Both the position numbers and the translations under genes were made by a program. Below the pieces are notes generated by a model. The model had not been told where the DNA came from. It saw nothing but the letters and a program-made list of their open reading frames with translations, and ran no database searches. From the IMG/VR virus record IMGVR_UViG_3300049482_000073, positions 1 to 26,139 of that record: a stretch of DNA of 26,139 nucleotides; one strand, 5' to 3'. Position 1 is the first letter of the stretch, and every line of letters starts with the position of its first letter. This DNA is from a virus. This document shows, in pieces, positions 1-5,337 of the stretch.

Positions 1-390
1 GGTGTCCATAGTACTATATATTATGAGATAAGAACTAGTAAATTTTATCAAGTAGTTATTACAACTACAGGAGCAGCTACATGGCTAGAAGTTGTATTTG
101 GAGAAAGAGATGGAGTGATAGAAACAACTAGATATAATGTTAACCCTTCAAAGCCAGATTTAATTGATCTGGATTTAATTGATCTGGATTTTAAACAAAA
201 AAGAAGTGTAGAAGATACAGAAGAAGTATTTAAAGAGTTTGAAAAATTATTACCGGCAGATTTAAGCGATAATAAACAGAAAAATAAAATTGTATCAGAA
301 GAACACGATATTAAACCTAACAAAAAAACGGAAAATTGGAATCCACAGCCAGATTTATATAGGATTGTGGCAGACCCTTACCGAGAATAG
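1..390 (+). CDS. Unknown phage protein, 5'-truncated by the window edge
   Basis: The reading frame is open from the first base, so the start lies outside the window; 129 codons are visible before a TAG stop. I do not recognise the family. The visible part begins with a hydrophobic, beta-like stretch (residues about 1-35), followed by a charged, probably disordered linker containing a duplicated DLIDL motif made by a 15-bp tandem repeat. It ends in an acidic and lysine-rich C-terminus. Codon use (GAT, AAA, TTA, GTA) matches the rest of the window, which supports coding. A second open frame runs past the TAG to a TAA at 464-466 and also looks protein-like, so the annotated end may be a frameshift artefact or a programmed shift. 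It lies upstream of the small-gene cluster that precedes terL and is on the same strand. Confidence 0.7.
   Translation, partial: GVHSTIYYEIRTSKFYQVVITTTGAATWLEVVFGERDGVIETTRYNVNPSKPDLIDLDLIDLDFKQKRSVEDTEEVFKEFEKLLPADLSDNKQKNKIVSEEHDIKPNKKTENWNPQPDLYRIVADPYRE
157..191 (+). repeat. 15-bp tandem repeat, two perfect copies
   Basis: The unit GATTTAATTGATCTG occurs at 157-171 and again at 172-186, followed by a partial third copy (GATTT). The 15-bp length keeps the frame and encodes DLIDL twice. This is most easily explained by replication slippage in a linker. Confidence 0.85.
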
Positions 391-401
391 ATTGTTATCC
401 G

Positions 402-424
402 CTGAAGACTTGAAAAAGCTTCAG
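402..424 (+). other. Small hairpin with GAAA tetraloop
   Basis: CTGAAG (402-407) pairs with CTTCAG (419-424), and CTT (409-411) pairs with AAG (416-418). This leaves a bulged A at 408 and a GAAA loop at 412-415, a stable GNRA-type cap. It sits just after the TAG of the left-edge gene and before the next ATG at 477. There is no T-tract, so it is not a standard terminator; an mRNA processing or stability role is possible. The same bases lie inside an alternative open frame, so the pairing may be coincidental. Confidence 0.4.
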
Positions 425-476
425 ATCAGGATTGCTGTCTCTAATCCACAAACTTTTACTTTCTAATACTTACCAA

Positions 477-848
477 ATGCCAGTGTTTAAAATAAAGATT
501 CAAAATTCAAAACAATACCTGCATGCTATAGCAGGAGTTACAAAACTTACCAGAAAAGAAGCTGATATGCTGGGAGAAATTATTGAATACATGCAGATTA
601 AGAAACTTAATGTTTTAGATGACAGTGTAAAAAATCATATCATTAAAACAGCTGGTTTTGGAGGTAAAAAACCTGAACAGAGTTATTATAATTTTATAGC
701 CAGTTTGAAAAAGAAAAAGCTGTTGTTAAATTCACGTAATAAGATACAATTACGAACTATGCTGTTACCTGGTACCACATTAGAAATAACATTTGAAAAC
801 CCGGTTAATTTATCAGATTTAAAAATATACGAAGCCGCTGAAGTATGA
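477..848 (+). CDS. Small conserved phage protein, possible winged-helix DNA-binding protein
   Basis: 123 aa from ATG 477. An in-frame TTG at 432 would add 15 residues of poor quality, so the ATG is preferred. The N-terminus (about 1-20) looks like a beta strand. Residues about 24-50 read as helices beginning LTRKEADMLGEII, as in helix-turn-helix or MarR-like folds. Residues about 66-86 form a second helix ending in a run of lysines (SLKKKKL) that could act as a recognition helix. The C-terminus (about 90-110) resembles a beta wing, ending in the LEITFENP segment. It could be a small terminase subunit or a regulator because it lies upstream of terL, but no specific signature proves either. It overlaps the next gene by 4 nt (ATGA), which suggests translational coupling. 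Function unknown. Confidence 0.72.
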   Translation: MPVFKIKIQNSKQYLHAIAGVTKLTRKEADMLGEIIEYMQIKKLNVLDDSVKNHIIKTAGFGGKKPEQSYYNFIASLKKKKLLLNSRNKIQLRTMLLPGTTLEITFENPVNLSDLKIYEAAEV

Positions 849-1198
849 AAGCAAAGTCAGTTTCCAAAGTAGCTACAGTAAATGAAAGGTTGTATTTAGA
901 AGTTGCAAGAGAGTTGGACATACCTGTCAAAACTATTAAAGATGTAATTGTTAATGGGCAAAGTAAGTTTACAGCTTACACTATGGCAAGCAATACTTTT
1001 GATGGAGTGCGCTGGCCTTACTTTGGAGTTTTTAAAGCCAAGCATAAAGTGATACAAGTTTATAATCATATGAAAGGACTGGATGAAAATCAAAAACAAT
1101 TCTTCAAAGACATGATCTATTTAAAGTATCTGGCTATGAAAAATAAAAACAAGTTCTTAACTAATTTACCTTTTCCAGATAAAAATGAAAATGAATAG
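845..1198 (+). CDS. HU/IHF-like small DNA-binding protein (truncated fold)
   Basis: 117 aa, starting in an ATGA overlap with the upstream stop. Residues about 14-35 (LYLEVARELDIPVKTIKDVI) match the first two helices of HU/IHF proteins. Residues about 54-64 hold the strand motif VRWPYFGVFKA, equivalent to the GFGTF turn of HU/IHF. The DNA-clasping beta arms and C-terminal helix of canonical HU are not evident; instead there is a helical lysine-rich tail. IHF-like proteins are reported for crAss-like phages, and this gene fits that pattern. It may bend or organise DNA for packaging or transcription. A non-DNA-binding derivative of the fold is also possible because the arms are missing. The final 14 nt overlap the next gene. 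Confidence 0.68.
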   Translation: MKAKSVSKVATVNERLYLEVARELDIPVKTIKDVIVNGQSKFTAYTMASNTFDGVRWPYFGVFKAKHKVIQVYNHMKGLDENQKQFFKDMIYLKYLAMKNKNKFLTNLPFPDKNENE

Positions 1199-1430
1199 AA
1201 GATCTTTCTTAGGTAGTTTGTTTAAAGCTGCAATAGTAGCTGCTATAGCTCCCGATGTAGTAACTGCATTAAAAAACTTTACAACTAGTAAAAAGATTTT
1301 AACTTTAACTCACAACGGTAAAGAATTCTGGTATGATGTAGAAGAATATGAAGCTATGAAATCTTGGCACGATGATCTGGAAAGAAAATATTTTGATTTT
1401 AGATATAAGAATAACTTTTACATTACATGA
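1185..1430 (+). CDS. Small protein with twin-arginine (Tat) type signal sequence
   Basis: 81 aa from ATG 1185; a second ATG at 1191 gives MNRRSFLG at the very N-terminus and may be the true start. Residues 4-10 (NRRSFLG) fit the Tat consensus (S/T)-R-R-x-F-L-K. A hydrophobic h-region follows (about residues 11-29, rich in Ala, Ile and Val), with an APDVVTA region that could host cleavage. The mature part (about 30-81) is short and charged: a two-strand-like TLTHNGKEFWYDV segment, then a helix. This implies export to, or anchoring in, the inner membrane. The substrate or partner is unknown. It overlaps its upstream neighbour by 14 nt (or 8 nt) and its downstream neighbour by 4 nt (ATGA), so it is firmly inside the late operon and not a spurious frame. 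Confidence 0.72.
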   Translation: MKMNRRSFLGSLFKAAIVAAIAPDVVTALKNFTTSKKILTLTHNGKEFWYDVEEYEAMKSWHDDLERKYFDFRYKNNFYIT

Positions 1431-1981
1431 AACTGTTTCAGATAGATAACTTTGAACCTGTACCTACTGATGAATTCTTCATGATAGAAGAGTTTAAGGA
1501 ATTATACACGGTTAAGTATAACATGTCAGATGATGACAAATCAGGTAAACTGCGTAGAAGAGGTTTGTCAGAAGCCAGGTATATTTATTTTATGTATGAT
1601 CATAAGTCAGAGTTTGCCAAATACTCTGCTGAAGAAAGACATCAGGAATCTTTAAGTGCTGCGGGTTTACCTATAGATTACAAAGTATCTGTAAAGTTGC
1701 AGGCAGCTGTTGACAGGTATGAAAAATTAAACAACTCCCGTAATTTACGTTTATTAAGAGGAGCTAATGCAGCTGTTGATAAATTATCAGATTACTTTAA
1801 TGCTGTTAACTTTACACCTGTAGAAGGAGAGATGGCTTATGATCCTAAAGATTTAATATCTAACATTGGTAACCTTGGAAAAATCATTGAAGGTTTAGAT
1901 AAGTTAGAAGAAGCTGTAATGAAAGATGAAGGGTCTGAATCAGGGACAAGAGGTACTGCAGAAAAAGGTAGATTGGAATAG
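1427..1981 (+). CDS. Conserved helical phage protein upstream of terL
   Basis: 184 aa, starting in an ATGA overlap with the Tat-signal gene. It appears mainly alpha-helical. A conserved-looking core (about residues 50-75) contains ARYIYFMYDHKSEFAKYS followed by an E-R pair. A second helical region (about 88-125) carries LQAAVDRYEKLNNSRNLRLL and an Ala/Leu-rich helix. The C-terminus is acidic and probably flexible (DEGSESGTRG). I recognise the pattern as one recurring near packaging genes of Bacteroidota phages, but I know of no proven function. Its position makes a small terminase or terminase-accessory role conceivable; the length and helical content would allow it, but no helix-turn-helix is obvious. 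A 22-nt gap separates it from the next gene. Confidence 0.75.
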   Translation: MKLFQIDNFEPVPTDEFFMIEEFKELYTVKYNMSDDDKSGKLRRRGLSEARYIYFMYDHKSEFAKYSAEERHQESLSAAGLPIDYKVSVKLQAAVDRYEKLNNSRNLRLLRGANAAVDKLSDYFNAVNFTPVEGEMAYDPKDLISNIGNLGKIIEGLDKLEEAVMKDEGSESGTRGTAEKGRLE

Positions 1982-2003
1982 CAAAATACTAACTAATAGA
2001 ATT

Positions 2004-2348
2004 ATGAAAGTACTGCAGGTTAATATCTTATGTAACAAAGATGAAAGAGATGAAGAGGATTTGAAAGTAGAAGCCCAAATGAAAGATATGGGCATTAAAA
2101 TAGATGATAAAGTTGTACAGGAATGGAGATCTGGGTTTATAATTATAGATCATATTGAAGCTTTCTATCCTCATGGTAAAAAACCTGAATACACTTTAAT
2201 GCATATGACTTCTAATAATGTAATAACATTAAAAGAATCTGTAGATGATATTATAGAATTACTAAACAAACTAAACAACTCACCAAATGAGCAATACAAA
2301 CACAGTTATACAGCAATTATTGGTACGGTTCCAGAAGGAAACGACTGA
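2004..2348 (+). CDS. Small unknown phage protein, FlbD-like beta fold suspected
   Basis: 114 aa from ATG 2004. The frame could extend upstream to 1926, but that part lies inside the previous gene and adds low-quality sequence. Residues about 43-92 read as strand, strand, helix: SGFIIIDHIEAF, a loop, EYTLMHMTSNNVITL, then ESVDDIIELLNKL. The order resembles the short FlbD-type pattern of N/D-hI-E, strand, then an E-s-v-e-e-i helix, but this is a weak resemblance. The N-terminal third is acidic and helical. The last 62 nt overlap the next gene in another frame, which is long even for a phage. Function unknown. Confidence 0.68.
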   Translation: MKVLQVNILCNKDERDEEDLKVEAQMKDMGIKIDDKVVQEWRSGFIIIDHIEAFYPHGKKPEYTLMHMTSNNVITLKESVDDIIELLNKLNNSPNEQYKHSYTAIIGTVPEGND

Positions 2349-2604
2349 AGTTTATGTAGACATTACATCTTCTGAACTTGCACATCCTTTATGGGGTACA
2401 GGATGCAGATATAAAAGCTATCCTGCCACTACATCTTTAGAAAACATCTTACCTGATATAGCAGACTACTTAGATTGGAAAATAGTGTGTTCTACATGTC
2501 ATCGTGATAAAGAAGATGTAAATGGTACGTTCTGCAGTAATAGTTTTCATTTACAAGCAGGTGAAAACTTATTGAAAATGTTTGATGAACCAGAAACTAA
2601 CTAA
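2287..2604 (+). CDS. Small unknown protein, possible zinc-binding
   Basis: 105 aa from ATG 2287, inside the 3' end of the previous gene (62-nt overlap). No later in-frame ATG would retain the body of the protein. Potential metal ligands are C40, C68, C71, H72, C83 and H88; the CSTCH ... FC ... FH grouping suggests a small zinc-binding knuckle. The N-terminal 25 residues are helix-like and the middle (TSLENILPDIADYLDW) is a second helix. The family is not recognised. The TAA stop is followed by a 26-nt A/T-rich leader and the next small gene. Confidence 0.65.
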   Translation: MSNTNTVIQQLLVRFQKETTEVYVDITSSELAHPLWGTGCRYKSYPATTSLENILPDIADYLDWKIVCSTCHRDKEDVNGTFCSNSFHLQAGENLLKMFDEPETN

Positions 2605-2630
2605 CTATATAAAACTATAATAATTAAAAC

Positions 2631-2807
2631 ATGAAAACAGATAAAACACAAACTACTAAAGGTTCTTATCTTTTTGGTGAATATGTGGATATGGCAAATA
2701 CAAAACAAGTAGCTATTGTTATTAGGTTACCTTACAGACCAAGTTGGATAAAAAGATTTTGTATGAAACATTTACTGGGATTTAATTGGATAGATAACAA
2801 ACAATAA
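2631..2807 (+). CDS. 58-aa conserved-looking small protein
   Basis: ATG 2631 to TAA 2805-2807, 58 codons, in the gap between two clear genes. A 26-nt A/T-rich leader (ATAATTAAAAC) precedes it, like those of its neighbours. The C-terminal half is basic and aromatic: RLPYRPSWIKRF, then MKHLLGFNWIDNK. Arg/Lys-rich short proteins with a P-x-W-x-x-R ... LG-x-x-W-hydrophobic-D pattern recur in Bacteroidota phages in my recollection. It fills an otherwise unexplained 218-nt gap, uses typical codons and has no competing frame. Function unknown; it could be membrane-associated or bind nucleic acid. Confidence 0.6.
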   Translation: MKTDKTQTTKGSYLFGEYVDMANTKQVAIVIRLPYRPSWIKRFCMKHLLGFNWIDNKQ

Positions 2808-2822
2808 TTTAACAATAATTTT

Positions 2823-3152
2823 ATGAGACACGTAGAAAAAGCTTTATTAAAAATGTATCCTAATGGAGGAAGTGAATTTATTAAACTTCAAAATATAGCA
2901 GATGTAAAAGGAGTGGCTCCTATTGTATCTTTTATATTACAATCAGATCCTGTTAAAGAAGTAGGTGTAAATGGATGTCAAGCTTTAGATATGCTGGTAT
3001 ATACTAAATGTTTATTTGAAAGTTTAAACGAAGCCTTTCCATGTCGTGAAAATTCACTAACAATCACAAAGATTGAGGAAGCTATTCATTGGCAACATGC
3101 CAGGACTCGTGACAGAGAAAAAAGAAATGTAGAAGGAGAAAACAAAGCTTAA
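2823..3152 (+). CDS. Acb2/Tad1-domain-like protein (candidate anti-CBASS cyclic-nucleotide sponge)
   Basis: 109 aa from ATG 2823. The key segment is residues 73-91: PCRENSLTITKIEEAIHW, followed by basic ARTRDREKR (about 93-101). This matches the Acb2 signature as I remember it (P-x-x-R-E-x-S-L-A-x-T-K-L-E-E-A-x-x-W-A), including the R-E pair and the T-K-x-E-E helix. Acb2 proteins from Pseudomonas phages and T4 Vs.4 form small helical hexamers that bind cyclic di- and trinucleotides and block CBASS. The N-terminal about 45 residues here are an extension compared with short Acb2 proteins. An alternative is a helical structural or packaging accessory that merely shares the helical pair; family identity is my recollection, not a search result. 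Its stop overlaps the terL start by 1 nt (TAATG), so the two are co-translated, and it is probably made late in infection. Confidence 0.62.
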   Translation: MRHVEKALLKMYPNGGSEFIKLQNIADVKGVAPIVSFILQSDPVKEVGVNGCQALDMLVYTKCLFESLNEAFPCRENSLTITKIEEAIHWQHARTRDREKRNVEGENKA

Positions 3153-5293
3153 TGCTAATAAATACCGAATATTTTTCTGAATCTGCTAAGTATAAACTTA
3201 AAAATGGAGTTTATACTGCAGCTCCTTTTGGTTCAAAGGAGTACAGAGATTATTGGGAAGAAGAAGATAAAAGGTGTTTAGAAGGTTATAGTGTAGGAGG
3301 TACTAAAATTACAGGGCAGCACTATTTCTTTCTTAACTTCAAACAGCTGGAAACAGTTCGTGATGTTAAAGCTGTAGCTTCTACAAAAGATAAAACCTTT
3401 CCAAGATTCTGGGAAGCCCACTATAAATTCTTTCATGCTTTAGAAGAAGCTGAGTTAGCAGGTAAACACATGTGCATTCTTAAACCCCGGGGATCTGGTT
3501 TTTCAGAGATCATGTCCAGTGTTGGTGTTTATTACTATACGTTAGTAAGAGGATCTAAATGTTTTTATTTTGCTTCCAATGAAGGATATTTAAATAAAGA
3601 TGGTGTTATTACCAAGTGTTGGGACCACCTGGAATTTCTTAATGCAGAAACTCACAAAGCTTACCGGCACCTGAGACAGAAAAAGGATCAGGATCTGCAT
3701 AAAAGAGCTTCTATGGTGGACCCCAAAACTGGTAATGAATATGGATACAAATCTGAAATCATTGGAAGAGTTATTGATCACCCTAGAAAAGTTAGAGGAG
3801 CTAGAACTGGGTCCAGAGGAAAAGTATTCTTTGAAGAAGGAGGTTCTTTCCCAAATCTCAAAGATGCGGTTATCACTACCAGACCACTTGTTGAACAGGG
3901 GGGAATAACTACAGGCCAGATAATTTTATGGGGTACCGGAGGTGAAAAAGGTCCAGGCATAGAAGGATTGGAACATATATTTTATCATCCTGATGCTTAT
4001 AACATGATGAGCTGGGAAAATATATGGGACGAAGACAGGAATGATACAAAGTGCTGCTACTTTATTCCTGTTTACGATACTATGGATAAGTACATGGATG
4101 AAAATGGTAATGCTTTAAAAGATGCTGCCAGATCTTCCCATGAAAAGGAAAGAGCTAAAATTCATGTACAGGACCCTACAGCTGAAGATAAGTACATAGC
4201 TGAATTTCCATTTACTCCTAGTGAAGCTTTAATCAGATTATCAGATAATATTTTTCCTGTTGTAGAATTACAGAAGCAATTATTAAAAGTATCTACAGAC
4301 AGAAACATCCAGGGATTTCTGAAAAATGGTTGGATGTATACAGATGTTACAGGTAAACCTAAATTTAGAATAGATAGAAATGCCAGACCTATTGTAGAAT
4401 TTCCACACGGTGCCGGAGATAATTTAAATGGATGTGTTACCATAGTAGAATCTCCATATAAAGATCAGCTTGGCAGAGTACCTGATGGAATGTATTTAAT
4501 AGTAGTAGATCCTTATTATAAAGATAATTCCGAATCTAAAATTTCACTAGCATCTGCTTATATCTACAAGCATTATAATAATTCTTCACCTACAGAAGAT
4601 GATATTATTGTAGGATGGTATACATCAAGACCAGAGAAGTTAGATGACTTTTACAGGCAGCTGTTTATGCTGGCTGAATATTACAATGCTACTATTCAAG
4701 CAGAGATTGCAGGTGGAGGTAAAGGTATTTTAGATTATGCTACTTTTCATAAACTAAAACAATACTGTGAAAAAGAACCTGATATTGTTTACAACAAAGA
4801 AAATGCTGTTAAAGCTTTTAACAAACCTTACTTTATGAATATGGCTGGTGACAGACCTCAACTGGCATTAGCATATTTATCAGACTGGTTACGTCAGGAA
4901 AGATCTGCTATTGATGATAATGGAGAAGTTAAAAGTATCATGAACTTACATAAAATTTATGATGAAGGTTTACTAAAAGAACTTATCAAATTTAATGCCA
5001 GTGAAGGTAACTTTGATAGAGTATCTGCAATGAGGTTACTTCCTTTTATGATTAAGGAAAGATCTAACCAGGAATATAAAATCAGACAAGAAACTTCTCA
5101 GAAATCTTATTGGGACAGAGAATTTCACAGTGATGGTGTAGCCGAAGATCCTAGTTACCAACTTACCCAGTGGGAGTTAATGGCAGCCATGAATAAAGAA
5201 TCTGAAGAGAAATACGAGGTTTTTACAGAAAACACTAAAGGAGTAAAAACATCTTATAGTAATAACGCAGTGTATCCTGAAGATTTAGAATAG
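3152..5293 (+). CDS. terL: Terminase large subunit (packaging ATPase and nuclease)
   Basis: 713 aa; start ATG 3152 overlaps the previous stop. TerL drives DNA into the prohead by ATP hydrolysis and cuts the concatemer. The N-terminal segment (about 41-62) carries CLEGYSVGGTKITGQHYFF, typical of large Bacteroidota-phage terminases. The ATPase has a Walker A-like KPRGSGFS at 111-118, a Walker B-like KVFFEEGG at 224-231 and a coupling motif ILWGTGG at 258-264. The Walker A is the variant R-G-x-G form rather than GKS/T. The C-terminal RNase H-like nuclease shows acidic residues D453 (VVDPYY), E518 (AEIAGGGKG) and D622 (NFDRVSA), the usual triad pattern. The protein is longer than the common 450-600 aa, as in crAss-like phages. 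It is followed by a hairpin and then the portal gene. Confidence 0.95.
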   Translation: MLINTEYFSESAKYKLKNGVYTAAPFGSKEYRDYWEEEDKRCLEGYSVGGTKITGQHYFFLNFKQLETVRDVKAVASTKDKTFPRFWEAHYKFFHALEEAELAGKHMCILKPRGSGFSEIMSSVGVYYYTLVRGSKCFYFASNEGYLNKDGVITKCWDHLEFLNAETHKAYRHLRQKKDQDLHKRASMVDPKTGNEYGYKSEIIGRVIDHPRKVRGARTGSRGKVFFEEGGSFPNLKDAVITTRPLVEQGGITTGQIILWGTGGEKGPGIEGLEHIFYHPDAYNMMSWENIWDEDRNDTKCCYFIPVYDTMDKYMDENGNALKDAARSSHEKERAKIHVQDPTAEDKYIAEFPFTPSEALIRLSDNIFPVVELQKQLLKVSTDRNIQGFLKNGWMYTDVTGKPKFRIDRNARPIVEFPHGAGDNLNGCVTIVESPYKDQLGRVPDGMYLIVVDPYYKDNSESKISLASAYIYKHYNNSSPTEDDIIVGWYTSRPEKLDDFYRQLFMLAEYYNATIQAEIAGGGKGILDYATFHKLKQYCEKEPDIVYNKENAVKAFNKPYFMNMAGDRPQLALAYLSDWLRQERSAIDDNGEVKSIMNLHKIYDEGLLKELIKFNASEGNFDRVSAMRLLPFMIKERSNQEYKIRQETSQKSYWDREFHSDGVAEDPSYQLTQWELMAAMNKESEEKYEVFTENTKGVKTSYSNNAVYPEDLE

Positions 5294-5302
5294 GTCTTTT
5301 TA

Positions 5303-5334
5303 AGTAGTTTTACTGTATTCATAAGTAAACTACT
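5303..5334 (+). other. Hairpin immediately upstream of the portal start
   Basis: AGTAGTTTTACT (5303-5314) pairs with AGTAAACTACT (5324-5334), forming an 11-bp stem with one bulged T and a 9-nt loop. The portal ATG begins 4 nt after the stem, so the structure would cover the ribosome landing zone. There is no U-tract, so a Rho-independent terminator is unlikely. It may tune portal translation or mark an mRNA processing site. Confidence 0.6.
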
Positions 5335-5337
5335 CAT

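Noticed and set aside
432-476. TTG start for the winged-helix candidate
   Set aside because: The ATG at 477 starts a conserved-looking domain; the 15 extra residues lie in what may be the tail of another frame.
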